A DNA stretch of 64,000 nt, from positions 2,729,501 to 2,793,500 of the forward strand of contig NC_020156.1 of assembly GCF_000332115.1 (NCBI RefSeq). The letters run 5' to 3'. Position numbers and translations under genes: made by a program. The notes under the pieces are model-generated. The model saw nothing but the letters and a program-made list of their open reading frames with translations, made no database searches and was not told where the DNA came from. Positions 18,782 through 27,901 of this stretch are shown piece after piece. Position 1 is the stretch's first letter. Every line of letters starts with the position of its first letter. Source of the DNA: Nonlabens dokdonensis DSW-6. Lineage in GTDB: Bacteria > Bacteroidota > Bacteroidia > Flavobacteriales > Flavobacteriaceae.

Positions 18782-20114
18782 AAGCTATGTTTTTTCGCTT
18801 ACGTGGCGTGTGTTTTTATTGATTGCTTCGGTAACTTTTTTAGCCTTTTGGATTTCTTGGTCTGAGTTGTACTTAATTGTAGGTGCTAGTTTTGTTACTA
18901 TTCTTGTCATTATCAATTTGTACAAGTTTGTTTTGAAACGCTTTATTGAAATGGATGATTTTTTTGAATCTGTTAAATACCGTGACTTCTCGAGATGGTT
19001 TGTAGAAACTAAAGGTTCGCAAGATATAAGAGAATTGCATAAAGGATTTAATCTCGTCAACAGCACTATTAAATCCATCAATAGAGAGCGCCAGGCGCAA
19101 TTCGTTTACCTTCAGAAAATACTCGAGATGGTAGATGTAGGGATCATAGCTTATAACGTAGAAGATGGATCTGTGTTATGGACTAATGATTCTTTGCTTC
19201 AAACACTGGATCTACCTAGTTTTAAAAACATCAGTTTTATAGAGTCGCGCCGTCCAGAAGTCTATCAAGAACTCTTTGAAACCTATCACACTCAAGCCGA
19301 TTCCATCACGTTGAAGATGCGCCAAGAGGAAACCAAAATCCTCATTTCAGATACTATTTTTGAAATCGAAGAATCTTCTTTTAAGCTCATTGTGCTACAG
19401 AATATTGAAGAAACCCTTAATAAAAATGAAAGTGAAGCGTGGAAAAAGCTTTTAAGCGTGATGACGCATGAGATCATGAATAGTATTGCGCCTATTTCTT
19501 CGTTAGCTGAAACCTTGGAAACTAATCTCAAATCTTCCATTGAGCAACCACAAGAAAACAATTTAGACTCAGAAGATATTTTGGCTGGAATAAGTAGCAT
19601 TAGAAAACGTAGTGAAGGATTGATGCAATTTGCAAAAACCTACCGCAGCTTGAATAAAGTCACTCAAATCAATAGATTACCTGTGCAAATAGATGAATTG
19701 TTTGAAAGTATTGAACAGTTGCTGCAACCTACAATTTTAGAAAAGAATGTTACACTAGAATTTAAAGTTACGGAGCCAAATCTTATTATTAAAATGGATA
19801 ATTATTTGATAGAGCAAGTACTTATCAATTTAATCATCAATGCGATAGAAGCTGCAGAAGAAAAAGAGAATCCTACGGTAATTGTTACTGCTGGTAAAAC
19901 TTTCAAAGGTAATTTTCAAATTACGGTACAGGATAATGGTACTGGAATCACACAAGAAGTTTTAGAAAATGTATTTGTACCATTTTTCAGTACTAAAAAA
20001 CGTGGTAGTGGAGTAGGACTCAGTCTTTCTAAACAAATTATGAATTTACACCAAGGGAAAATCCAACTGCGCAACATAAATGAAGGTGGCACCGAGGCAA
20101 GATTGATTTTTTAG
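18771..20114 (+). CDS. Sensor histidine kinase partner of the NtrC-type regulator
   Basis: 447-residue membrane kinase. Two N-terminal helices lie at about residues 9-52 with almost no periplasmic loop, followed by a linker, a PAS-like segment (MVDVGIIAYNVEDGSVLWTND), the phosphoacceptor box MTHEIMNSIAP with H233, and an HATPase domain with LINLIINAIEAAEE (N box), DNGTG and GSGVGLSLS. The short external part suggests it senses the membrane or an intracellular cue rather than a periplasmic ligand. The start ATG overlaps the last codons of the regulator gene. It resembles NtrB/NtrY-type kinases that pair with sigma-54 activators. Confidence 0.93.
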   Translation: MTYKSYVFSLTWRVFLLIASVTFLAFWISWSELYLIVGASFVTILVIINLYKFVLKRFIEMDDFFESVKYRDFSRWFVETKGSQDIRELHKGFNLVNSTIKSINRERQAQFVYLQKILEMVDVGIIAYNVEDGSVLWTNDSLLQTLDLPSFKNISFIESRRPEVYQELFETYHTQADSITLKMRQEETKILISDTIFEIEESSFKLIVLQNIEETLNKNESEAWKKLLSVMTHEIMNSIAPISSLAETLETNLKSSIEQPQENNLDSEDILAGISSIRKRSEGLMQFAKTYRSLNKVTQINRLPVQIDELFESIEQLLQPTILEKNVTLEFKVTEPNLIIKMDNYLIEQVLINLIINAIEAAEEKENPTVIVTAGKTFKGNFQITVQDNGTGITQEVLENVFVPFFSTKKRGSGVGLSLSKQIMNLHQGKIQLRNINEGGTEARLIF

Positions 20115-20130
20115 TAATTGAGCAGCATCT

Positions 20131-20710
20131 TTTCAACCTTTCCGACCAAAACTCGCTACCGCTCGTTTTGCCCACCTTTCCTTTTTTAAGGAAAGGAGTT
20201 GTCTATAATTCATCAAAAAGCTCCTTGCCTTAGCAAAGGCGAGGACAGATGGACCTCGTCGCACCAGAGGCGATGCCATCAGGAGTGGTTGGAACGTTGC
20301 TGGAATTTTTCAAAAGACTTTATGCAAATCATCGCTTTCAACCTATGAGACCAAAACTCGCTACCGCTCGTTTTGCCCACCTTTCCTTTTTTAAGGAAAG
20401 GAGTTGTCTATAATTCATCAAAAAGCTCCTTGCCTTAGCAAAGGCGAGGACAGATGGACCTCGTCGCACCAGAGGCGATGCCATCAGGAGTGGTTGGAAC
20501 GTTGCTGGAATTTTTCAAAAGACTTTATGCAAATCATCGCTTACAACCTTTCCAACCAAAACTCGCTACCGCTCGTTTTGCCCACTTGTCCATTCCTCTC
20601 TTTTCGCAATCTCCATTCGTCGGATGTAATATTTAAGGAAAGGAGTTTTCTATAAGGGATCAAAAAACTCCTTGCCTTGGCAAAGGCGATGCCATCAGGA
20701 GTGGTTGATA
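20131..20710 (+). repeat. 205-bp tandem repeat, two close copies and one diverged
   Basis: Equivalent positions (GACCAAAACTCGCTACCGCT) fall at 20144, 20349 and 20554, giving a period of exactly 205 bases. Units 1 and 2 are nearly identical; unit 3 has a replaced and shortened middle part (about 20585-20635) and lacks the GGACAGATGGACCTCG segment. Each unit contains a small hairpin TTTCCTT/AAGGAAA. Confidence 0.92.
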
Positions 20711-20858
20711 CAGTTTTTGAAAATATTTAAAAGTTTTTAATCAGATCAAGAAAAAAAATTACACGTGTAGAATATTAATTTTATACTTAATACTAACCAA
20801 TTTGTAGTCTGACCTAAATTTTCTAACAAAATACGATTCTAAAAATATGAACCAAATT

Positions 20859-20931
20859 GTCAAGTCGAGCGCAGTCGAGACTGTATAAGGATTTATCGTA
20901 TTGAATCGTTTTCGACTGCGCTCAAACTGAC
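20859..20931 (-). repeat. 73-bp palindromic element (copy 1, inverted)
   Basis: Terminal arms GTCAAGTCGAGCGCAGTCGA and CGACTGCGCTCAAACTGAC around a diverged centre. It has the same length as the other full copies but lies in the opposite orientation. Confidence 0.85.
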
Positions 20932-21011
20932 TTCTCAATTGTTTATTATTTTATTTAAATACTATTACAGATTTTCTACCATCGAACTCATGTTAAATAC
21001 TTCCCAACATC

Positions 21012-22601
21012 CTAACTACTACAACTCAACATACTACAACCTACTTTAGATCGAGCCCATTCTGGTCGTAAAGCATACCATTTTTCAAATTCTGGTTGCT
21101 CATCATATGGTTTTTGGAGCATGGTGTAGATTTCGTTTAATAGAGAATAGTCTCCTTTGTCAGCATCATCAATAACTAATTGTGCAATATAGTTTCGGAG
21201 CACATATTTTGGATTCGTAGCATTCATTTTCTGTATTCTCGCTTTCGCGAAAGTAATGATATCACCAGCTTCCATTTTCACATCCAGCTCTAGTCGTAAA
21301 ATATAACTTTCTAACCAGTCCAGCCACTCTTTTCTGTGTGCGTCACTTAATTGGTCTAAATGATAAAAAGCTATAGAAATCACTTCAAAAGCATCGATTT
21401 TATCTGTTTTAGAGTTGATTTTACTTAATTCTCGATAAAAAATGGTCATATCGGTTTCATGAAGGTGCAGAATTTCCTCTAATTGCTGGATCAAATCACG
21501 ATCGTCTTTATGCGTATGATAAATGCCTAGCTTATTCATCATGGTTTCCAAATACTGAACTTGATAATTGGTTCTATAGCTATCTAGGATTTCCTGTAAC
21601 GGTGCTGCATCTTCAATTAGCGGAAAAAGTGCATTTGCCAATTGGAGTAAGTTCCACAATCCTATTTCTGGTTGAGCTCCATATCTATATCTTTTATTCT
21701 GTCTATCAGTCGTATTAGGTGTCCAGCCATGATCGTAAGGTTCTAACCAGCCGTAAGGTCCATAATCGATGGTGAGTCCTAGAATGGACATATTATCCGT
21801 ATTCATCACGCCATGCACAAAACCGACGCGTTGCCAGTGCATGATCATTTCTAATGTACGATCAGTAACTTCTTGAAAGAATTGGATATAAGCTTCTTTA
21901 CCGCTTGTTGTAATGTTTTTATAAAACGTAGAAATGGTATAATCGGTGAGCTTTTTAAGCAACTCTTTTTCGCCTTGAGCGGCAGCCAACTCAAAATTAC
22001 CAAACCGTATAAAACTAGGTGCGACACGACAGACTATCGCGCCTTTTTCATGCGCCGCATTACCGTTGTACATCATGTCACGCAACACCTCTTCGCCACT
22101 TAGTGAAAGGGACAAAGATCGTGTGGTAGGAATGCCTAGATGATGCATCGCCTCACTACATAAGTGTTCCCTAATACTGGAACGCAGCACTGCAAGACCA
22201 TCGCCACGACGTGAATAAGGTGTAGGACCAGCACCTTTTAATTGAAATGCCCAGCGGTTATTATTCTCAACAATTTCAAACAAATTGATTGCACGTCCAT
22301 CACCTAATTGACCTGCCCAATTACCAAATTGGTGCCCAGCATAAGCCATCGCATAGGACTGTGTTTTGGGGTACAAAACTTGTCCAGTAAACAACTGCAA
22401 AAACTCAGCAGATGCTATTTCTTCCTGATCAAAACCGAGTTCCTTAGCAAGTTCTGAAACATGAATCAAACTGGCCTTTCTAAACGTCAAAGGAGTCGCC
22501 TGAGAATAAGCCACACCAGTTACTTGACGTGTAAAATTCTCTTTGATAGGATCTTCTGGTAGTGCGTTTGTAAAGCTGTTATTGATGTGGAGTTTGTGCA
22601 T
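21012..22601 (-). CDS. selO: SelO/YdiU family protein adenylyltransferase
   Basis: 529-residue member of the SelO (UPF0061) pseudokinase family, which in E. coli and yeast transfers AMP to Ser/Thr/Tyr of target proteins with ATP bound in a flipped orientation. Diagnostic stretches include GDGRAINLFEI, FQLKGAGPTPYSRRGDG, REHLCSEAMHHLGIPTTRS and GVMNTDNMSILG. The C-terminus ends SCSS, with cysteine at the place of selenocysteine in animal SelO. The frame is open further upstream to 22823, but that part is read from short tandem repeats; the ATG at 22601 (MHKLHINNSF) is preferred and follows a TACCTTTG box. The segment FAKAR inside the protein comes from a palindromic repeat copy (21240-21253). 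Confidence 0.93.
   Translation of the reverse strand: MHKLHINNSFTNALPEDPIKENFTRQVTGVAYSQATPLTFRKASLIHVSELAKELGFDQEEIASAEFLQLFTGQVLYPKTQSYAMAYAGHQFGNWAGQLGDGRAINLFEIVENNNRWAFQLKGAGPTPYSRRGDGLAVLRSSIREHLCSEAMHHLGIPTTRSLSLSLSGEEVLRDMMYNGNAAHEKGAIVCRVAPSFIRFGNFELAAAQGEKELLKKLTDYTISTFYKNITTSGKEAYIQFFQEVTDRTLEMIMHWQRVGFVHGVMNTDNMSILGLTIDYGPYGWLEPYDHGWTPNTTDRQNKRYRYGAQPEIGLWNLLQLANALFPLIEDAAPLQEILDSYRTNYQVQYLETMMNKLGIYHTHKDDRDLIQQLEEILHLHETDMTIFYRELSKINSKTDKIDAFEVISIAFYHLDQLSDAHRKEWLDWLESYILRLELDVKMEAGDIITFAKARIQKMNATNPKYVLRNYIAQLVIDDADKGDYSLLNEIYTMLQKPYDEQPEFEKWYALRPEWARSKVGCSMLSCSS
21240..21253. repeat. Palindromic repeat core inside selO
   Basis: The 14-bp core CGCTTTCGCGAAAG is read in frame as TFAKAR near the C-terminal third of SelO. 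Confidence 0.75.
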
Positions 22602-22606
22602 GGATG

Positions 22607-22614
22607 CAAAGGTA
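22607..22614 (-). promoter_or_regulatory. TAnnTTTG -7 box for selO
   Basis: TACCTTTG on the minus strand ends 5 bases before the start codon, which would make the transcript leaderless or nearly so. No clear -33 TTG is seen. Confidence 0.5.
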
Positions 22615-22633
22615 ATGGATAGTCTTGAGTCTT

Positions 22634-22765
22634 TGAGTTCTCGACTGCGCTCGAACTGACATTTTTCTCGATTGCGCTCGAACTGACATTGTTGTGCTCG
22701 AACTGACATTTTTCTCGATTGCTCTCGAACTGACATTTTTGTACTCGAACTGACATTGTTCTCCA
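22634..22765. repeat. Short tandem array of CTCGAACTGACA units
   Basis: CTCGAACTGACA starts at 22651, 22678, 22698, 22725 and 22745. The steps of 27, 20, 27 and 20 bases give a 47-bp higher-order repeat. It derives from the arm of the 73-bp element. Confidence 0.88.
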
Positions 22766-22818
22766 CTGCAGCTTGTACTGAGCTTGTCGAAGTACTCGAA
22801 CTTATATCCTGATACAAG

Positions 22819-22841
22819 GTCATGTCGAGCGCAGTCGAGAC
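22819..22841 (+). repeat. Half copy of the 73-bp element
   Basis: GTCATGTCGAGCGCAGTCGA followed by GAC: one arm only, upstream of the selO repeat array. Confidence 0.8.
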
Positions 22842-23024
22842 AGATTATTTATTCTCGATTTTAACTCGTTCATGACTGGAGCCTGTACTGTTCTTGAACC
22901 GTCAATGGAATTAATTTTTATTTCTCAAGTTTATATTCACACTTAGGAAGGAATATATCGAGTTATTGTAAATTTCTAGAGAACTAGTCAATATGTAGTA
23001 TCTTGCAAATCAAATTATTACAAT

Positions 23025-23726
23025 ATGAAAACAACTAACCAACCTCTACAAAGATCTGATTATCGCATACGTTTACTCATCGGTACATTAGGAATTTTAC
23101 TGCCAGTTGCTTTGATCATTGCCAAAGGCAGCGTTCTTGCATCCATAAGTCATTATTATTACCACAATGTGGCATCACTTATTTTTATCATTATACTTTC
23201 TGCATTTGGACTGTTTTTACTATCGTATAAAGGCTATCGCATCGATCCTAAAACTGAAATCATAAGCGATGACTTTATCACAAATATAGGTGGGCTGGCA
23301 GCATTGCTGGTTGTTATAATCCCTACTTCTTGTGATGGAAGTGGTAGTGCAGTAATAGATGGTTTATGTGGTAATGGCCTAGAACCTTTATTAGGTCACT
23401 TAAACAATACTAAAAACATAATTCATCTAGTAGCTGCTGGGGTTTTTATACTTACTATGGGATGGATGTCTAGTTTCAAATTTACACGTGGCGATGATGA
23501 TGGATACCATAGCCTTTACCGTTGGAGCGGTTACCTCGTTTTTATATCTGTAGGACTCTTGCTGATATGCAAATTGCTAGTAGCGCTAGATGTAAACATT
23601 TTTATTCAGGATTATTATGTGTTTATATTTGAAACTACAGCGATTATTCCTTTTGGTATTTCTTGGCTCATCAAAGGTAAAATGGTAGAAAAAGTACAAG
23701 TCATCAGTAAAAAAATGTTTAACTAA
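23025..23726 (+). CDS. Multi-pass membrane protein of unknown function
   Basis: 233 residues with about six hydrophobic segments (roughly 16-36, 47-67, 89-108, 134-154, 166-190, 200-220). It has the block SISHYYYHNVASLIF, which recalls a family of bacterial membrane proteins with an SxSxYYY motif (DUF998-like), together with the conserved-looking NIGGLAALLVVIIPTSCD and a late W-rich helix. A soluble loop with CDGSG and CGN lies between helices 3 and 4. It stands alone between selO and the restriction-modification gene, with no operon partner. The function is unknown. Confidence 0.85.
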   Translation: MKTTNQPLQRSDYRIRLLIGTLGILLPVALIIAKGSVLASISHYYYHNVASLIFIIILSAFGLFLLSYKGYRIDPKTEIISDDFITNIGGLAALLVVIIPTSCDGSGSAVIDGLCGNGLEPLLGHLNNTKNIIHLVAAGVFILTMGWMSSFKFTRGDDDGYHSLYRWSGYLVFISVGLLLICKLLVALDVNIFIQDYYVFIFETTAIIPFGISWLIKGKMVEKVQVISKKMFN

Positions 23727-23887
23727 TAATCGCAAGTCTCAATTAGTACATGAATTCGCAATTAAATTTTCAGTTTAAATTGCGCCTCATTTCCTATCTT
23801 CACCATTCCCCAAATCACTATCTTTTTCCTACAAGGAAGGTGAGGTGTGTTTTGGGATGATTTTTAATTCAGAATCTTACTATTTTC

Positions 23888-26800
23888 ATGTCCATATTCC
23901 AGCCATCGGTTCTTAAGAGCCATATTGCCTTATTAGATCATAAAGCTGTCGATAAAGCCTATAAACAGTTTGCTAACTATTTTCTGGATCTTAAGATTCA
24001 GGAAAATATTAAAGTGGCAAAAGAGGAGCAATATCAAGCGACTTTTCTTAACGAGTTGTTTGTGAAAACCTTTGGTTACACACTGTTTCCTGATAAGAAT
24101 CACAATCTGGTGACTGAGCAAAAGAATGAAGGCAACTCGCGCAAGGCAGACGGCGCTATTCTTAAAGGCGATGCTGTTACTGCCGTGATAGAATTAAAAG
24201 GGACGAAGACTAAAGATCTGGAGAGTATTAGAAAACAGGCTTTTGACTATAAAAATTTCAATACAGGCTGTAATTATGTGATCACCTCAAATTTTGAAAA
24301 GCTGCGTTTTTATATAGACGATGCTAGTAATTTTGAAGAGTTTGATTTGTTCTCGCTTTCGCGAAAGCGGTTTGAACTTCTATACCTGTGCATCAATAAA
24401 GAGCAGTTATTGCAGCATACACCCAAATCTATAAAAGAGGAATCTCTGGTAGAAGAGGAGAAAATCACCAAATCATTTTATAAGGATTACTCGCTTTTTA
24501 AACGAGAGTTGTGGAAAGATCTAGCAAAGAATAATGTAAAATCACTCAAGCAACTGGCGGCACAGCATAGAAGTGTAGAAAAGGAGCTGGCCGATGGTCC
24601 TGCTACCGAAGCAGATGATGAGCTGAACAGACTAGAGAAAAATGTAAAACGCACACTTTTTAAAAAATCGCAAAAACTCATAGATCGTTTTCTATTTATT
24701 TTTTTTGCTGAAGATCGTGGTTTGCTGCAACCCAATTATACGCTTAAAAGTATAGAAGAATGGGAAACCGTGCGCAAACTAGGTGTGGAAGAATCGCTCT
24801 ATGATCGTTTTAAAAAGCACTTTACTTATCTAGATCAAGGACGCAAGAAAGGCGATGGCGTTAGTGAAATATTTGCTTATAATGGTGGTCTTTTTAAACC
24901 AGATACCATTCTCGATCATATCGTGATAAGTGATGAGTTGCTCTTAAAACACACTAAGAAAATAGCCGCTTATGATTTTGAATCGCAAGTAGATGTCAAT
25001 ATTCTAGGACATATTTTTGAAAATTCCTTAAATGAGATCGAGAGCGTTAATGCAGAGATCGATGGTGCCGACTTTGATAAACAAACCAGCAAACGTAAAA
25101 AAGATGGTGTTTTCTACACGCCTAAATACATTACCAAATACATCGTTGACAATACGGTAGGGAAACTGTGTGAGGAAAAGAAAGCCGAGTTAGGTTTTGC
25201 CGAATCTGAATATTACCGTGGTCGTAAAAACCGTAATAAATCTACTCTAGAGAATCTAGTTAAAATTTTAGACGATTACCGCGAGTGGTTATTGCAACTC
25301 ACTATTTGCGATCCAGCATGTGGTAGTGGTGCATTTCTCAACCAAGCACTGGATTTTCTGATTACTGAGCACAATTATATAGACGAGTTAAAATCAAAAT
25401 TGTTGGGTGGTTCTATTGCGCTGTCAGATATTGAGAATACCATTCTAGAGAATAATATCTATGGAGTAGATCTTAATGAAGAAAGTGTCGAGATTGCAAA
25501 ATTATCGCTTTGGCTACGTACCGCACAACCACGTAGGAAGTTAAACGATTTAAGCAGCAATATAAAATGTGGTAACAGCCTTATCGATGTAAAAGCCGTC
25601 GCTGGTGACAAGGCTTTTAAATGGGAAGAAGAATTCCCACAGGTTTTCGCTAAAGGTGGTTTTGATGTGGTGATTGGGAATCCGCCTTATGTACCTGCTG
25701 AATATATCGCAGTTGAAGAAAAATCATTTTTAGAAAAAAAATACCAATCAGCATATGGCAGATTAAATCTTTATCCAATTTTCTATGAAAAAGCAATTAA
25801 TTTGATGCGAACGAATGGATTATTAGGTTATATAACTCCTTATACTATACTGAAAAACAGATATTACAAAGAGGCTAGAAAATTTATTTTAAACGAAACT
25901 CAAATACATACATTAATAGACTTCAAAGGAATTTTAGTTTTTAAAGATGCAGCTGTTGATTCTATAGTTTTTATTCTTGAAAAATCAAAAAATGATTATA
26001 ATGCCTTTGAACAAATTAGTGATGTTGTCGATTTCGAATTAGATCTTTTTACTAAAATGACTGTTCCAATTAAGGAAATTATTAATTCACCTGACTTATC
26101 ACTAATTATTTCGCCTTTTGAAAAAATAATCAAAAGGATTTCTAAGGACACGATTCCTATGAAAGACGTTATAAACTTTAATCAAGGAATTATAACTGGT
26201 GGAAATAAAAAGTATCTCACTTACGAAAAGTCAGAATTAACTATGCCAGTTATAACTGGAAGTGACTTTAATAGATATTCTTTAAATTATAATGGGTTGA
26301 AAATAATTTATGACGTTAAACTACTACATAGACCTAGAAAAAAAGAAATATTTGAAGTTCCAGAGAGAATAATTTTAAGACAAACTAGTGCATATCCGAT
26401 ATGTACCATAGAAACCAATAAATATTACACTTTGGATACCGTTCATAACGGTTTGTTAATTGACAAGAATTTTGATTTGAAGTATATTTTGAGTCTATTG
26501 AACAGCAGTCTTATTAGGTTTTTATATGAGAAATCAATTAATGAAGATGGTAAAGTATTTGCACAAGTAAAAATTATGTATATCGACCCTTTACCTGTTA
26601 AAAGAATAGATATTAATGATCAGTTGATGTATGTTAAACTTGTTGATTCAGTTTTAGCGACAACTCCTATACTTAATATTAAATCACAATCTTTTCTCTC
26701 ATTTATCATGAATCAATTCCAACTAAAAAAACTCTCCAAAAAACTCCAAAACTGGCACGAGTTGGATTTTGGAGATTTTATCAAAGAATTAAATAAGGCG

Positions 26801-27109
26801 ATCAAAGCAGAGAATAGAAGGCGTAAAAAAGAAGCAAGTGTCAGTTCGAGCGCAGTCGAGAACGAGTCAGCATCGAGAACTAAAAACAGTCTCGACTGCG
26901 CTCGACTTGACAAGGAGAACGATTTCCAAGAGATCCCAACACTCACTAAAAAAGATGAGTTTGAATGGATGGAGCTTTTTGAAGAAAAGAAAAAAGAAGT
27001 ACAAGAACTACAATCACAAATTAATCAAACCGAGAAAGAAATAGATCAAATGGTTTATGAATTGTATGGATTAAGTGATGAGGAGATTGCTATTGTTGAA
27101 GGTTCTTAA
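23888..27109 (+). CDS. Type IIG restriction-modification enzyme (Eco57I-like)
   Basis: 1073-residue single-chain enzyme expected to both methylate adenine and cut DNA. N-terminal nuclease domain of PD-(D/E)xK type: D88 in KADGAIL, then E102-L-K104 in VIELKG. Central N6-adenine methyltransferase: motif I DPACGSGAF near residues 475-483 and catalytic NPPY at 598-601. A TaqI-like target-recognition domain follows, then a C-terminal helical end (YELYGLSDEEIAIVE). Two repeats are read in frame: a palindrome at 24351-24370 giving FSLSRKRF, and a whole 73-bp element at 26840-26912 giving residues about 985-1009. The recognition site cannot be predicted. No BREX, DISARM or type I partner genes are nearby. 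Confidence 0.93.
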   Translation: MSIFQPSVLKSHIALLDHKAVDKAYKQFANYFLDLKIQENIKVAKEEQYQATFLNELFVKTFGYTLFPDKNHNLVTEQKNEGNSRKADGAILKGDAVTAVIELKGTKTKDLESIRKQAFDYKNFNTGCNYVITSNFEKLRFYIDDASNFEEFDLFSLSRKRFELLYLCINKEQLLQHTPKSIKEESLVEEEKITKSFYKDYSLFKRELWKDLAKNNVKSLKQLAAQHRSVEKELADGPATEADDELNRLEKNVKRTLFKKSQKLIDRFLFIFFAEDRGLLQPNYTLKSIEEWETVRKLGVEESLYDRFKKHFTYLDQGRKKGDGVSEIFAYNGGLFKPDTILDHIVISDELLLKHTKKIAAYDFESQVDVNILGHIFENSLNEIESVNAEIDGADFDKQTSKRKKDGVFYTPKYITKYIVDNTVGKLCEEKKAELGFAESEYYRGRKNRNKSTLENLVKILDDYREWLLQLTICDPACGSGAFLNQALDFLITEHNYIDELKSKLLGGSIALSDIENTILENNIYGVDLNEESVEIAKLSLWLRTAQPRRKLNDLSSNIKCGNSLIDVKAVAGDKAFKWEEEFPQVFAKGGFDVVIGNPPYVPAEYIAVEEKSFLEKKYQSAYGRLNLYPIFYEKAINLMRTNGLLGYITPYTILKNRYYKEARKFILNETQIHTLIDFKGILVFKDAAVDSIVFILEKSKNDYNAFEQISDVVDFELDLFTKMTVPIKEIINSPDLSLIISPFEKIIKRISKDTIPMKDVINFNQGIITGGNKKYLTYEKSELTMPVITGSDFNRYSLNYNGLKIIYDVKLLHRPRKKEIFEVPERIILRQTSAYPICTIETNKYYTLDTVHNGLLIDKNFDLKYILSLLNSSLIRFLYEKSINEDGKVFAQVKIMYIDPLPVKRIDINDQLMYVKLVDSVLATTPILNIKSQSFLSFIMNQFQLKKLSKKLQNWHELDFGDFIKELNKAIKAENRRRKKEASVSSSAVENESASRTKNSLDCARLDKENDFQEIPTLTKKDEFEWMELFEEKKKEVQELQSQINQTEKEIDQMVYELYGLSDEEIAIVEGS
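24351..24370. repeat. Palindromic repeat inside the restriction enzyme gene
   Basis: TCTCGCTTTCGCGAAAGCGG is read in frame as SLSRKR at about residue 156, between the nuclease domain and the helical linker. Confidence 0.85.
26840..26912 (+). repeat. 73-bp palindromic element (copy 2) inside a coding region
   Basis: Full-length copy with arms GTCAGTTCGAGCGCAGTCGA and TCGACTGCGCTCGACTTGAC. It is read through in frame by the type IIG enzyme gene near its C-terminus as VSSSAVEN...LDCARLD. Since 73 is not a multiple of three, the insertion must have been matched by a flanking change. Confidence 0.93.
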
Positions 27110-27141
27110 AAATAAATGATGCTGTCAGTTCCACTCGTGAT

Positions 27142-27214
27142 GTCAGTTCGAGCGCAGTCGAGAACGTTTTGACATCGAGATCAAATAACCTGTCTCGACT
27201 GCGCTCGACATGAC
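27142..27214 (+). repeat. 73-bp palindromic element (copy 3)
   Basis: Arms GTCAGTTCGAGCGCAGTCGA and TCGACTGCGCTCGACATGAC. Extra half arms follow at 27220-27235 and 27249-27270. Confidence 0.93.
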
Positions 27215-27336
27215 ATCGAGAAGCGCTCGACATGACAACGAGAGCAATGTCAGTTCGAGCGCAGTCGAGAACGAGTTAGTATCGAGAATGAGTTGATCAA
27301 GTAATCAAAAAAAGGGATGTAAAATAAAGTAGTAAA

Positions 27337-27783
27337 ATGAAAGAAATGGATTTTAATGAAATGATCATCAAACGGTTTTTCACAAAACCAGATCTATCGC
27401 CATTGCAAGATGACGAAGGCAAGGACTTTCATTATGCCTTGGTAGGAAACATAATTGGTAAACATTTTTTAGGAGTCGAAAAAAAAATCGTTTACGGCAC
27501 CAAACACTTTTCTACAAATACCAAAGTAATCTTACTACCAGAATATGGCGGTATGGGACATGAAAGTATACCTGTTTATGGTAAATTAAGAAATTCTAGT
27601 AGAAAGATAAAAATAGTACTGGATTCTAGTTATCTTAAAAACGTACGTGTAAAAGCTATTTACAACTCCAAAGTTATGAAAATGATTTCAATAAGTCATT
27701 TCTACAAACATTTTGAAAATTCTAAACCTAGATTGCAAGGATTTGCACAAAGTGGCTTTGATGGAGAACGAGAAATAGAATAA
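27337..27783 (+). CDS. Hypothetical protein, 148 aa
   Basis: Not recognised. A soluble, basic protein without signal peptide or membrane segment; a glycine-rich stretch LLPEYGGMGHESIPVYGKL is followed by a lysine-rich part with alternating hydrophobic residues that suggests beta strands. Two ATGs (27337 and 27346) are possible starts. It lies alone between two 73-bp repeat clusters, downstream of the type IIG restriction enzyme and in the same direction. It may be part of the same accessory island, but no functional link can be shown. Confidence 0.7.
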   Translation: MKEMDFNEMIIKRFFTKPDLSPLQDDEGKDFHYALVGNIIGKHFLGVEKKIVYGTKHFSTNTKVILLPEYGGMGHESIPVYGKLRNSSRKIKIVLDSSYLKNVRVKAIYNSKVMKMISISHFYKHFENSKPRLQGFAQSGFDGEREIE

Positions 27784-27828
27784 AATCAGGAATGCCAGTT
27801 CTATCGGAAAGTCAGTTCGGGCCGCGGT

Positions 27829-27901
27829 GTCAGTTCGAGCGCAGTCGAGAACGAGTAGGTATCGAGAACTGGTAACCTGTCTCGACTGCGCTCGACATGA
27901 C
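27829..27901 (+). repeat. 73-bp palindromic element (copy 4)
   Basis: Complete copy with the standard arms. A partial arm precedes it at 27811-27820 and a half copy follows at 27941-27962. Confidence 0.93.

Larger units (their letters stand above)
20115..21011. other. 897-bp non-coding stretch dominated by repeats
   Basis: No credible gene is seen. The region holds three units of a 205-bp tandem repeat, then about 150 bp of AT-rich sequence, then one 73-bp palindromic element. Short open frames here are read from repeat units and are not conserved between units. Confidence 0.8.
22602..23024. other. 423-bp intergenic region with short tandem repeats
   Basis: It contains the selO promoter box, an array of CTCGAACTGACA units, one half of the 73-bp element and AT-rich sequence before the next gene. 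No gene is supported; the open frames are repeat-derived. Confidence 0.7.

Noticed and set aside
20404..20655. Two overlapping short open frames in the 205-bp repeat region
   Set aside because: They are read from repeat units, differ between units and have no recognisable protein features.
22602..22823. N-terminal extension of selO by 74 residues from an upstream ATG
   Set aside because: The extension is translated from short tandem repeats and is low-complexity; the family starts at MHKLHINNSF, and the promoter box lies within the would-be extension.
23760..23880. Possible terminator or riboswitch before the restriction enzyme gene
   Set aside because: A TTCC/GGAA hairpin and an outer CCCAAA/TTTGGG pairing can be drawn, but the stem is interrupted and matches no regulatory RNA I know.
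23888..27109. BREX PglX or type I HsdM/HsdS assignment for the large methyltransferase
   Set aside because: The protein has its own N-terminal PD-(D/E)xK nuclease and a TaqI-like recognition part, and no BREX or hsd partner genes are nearby; type IIG fits better.
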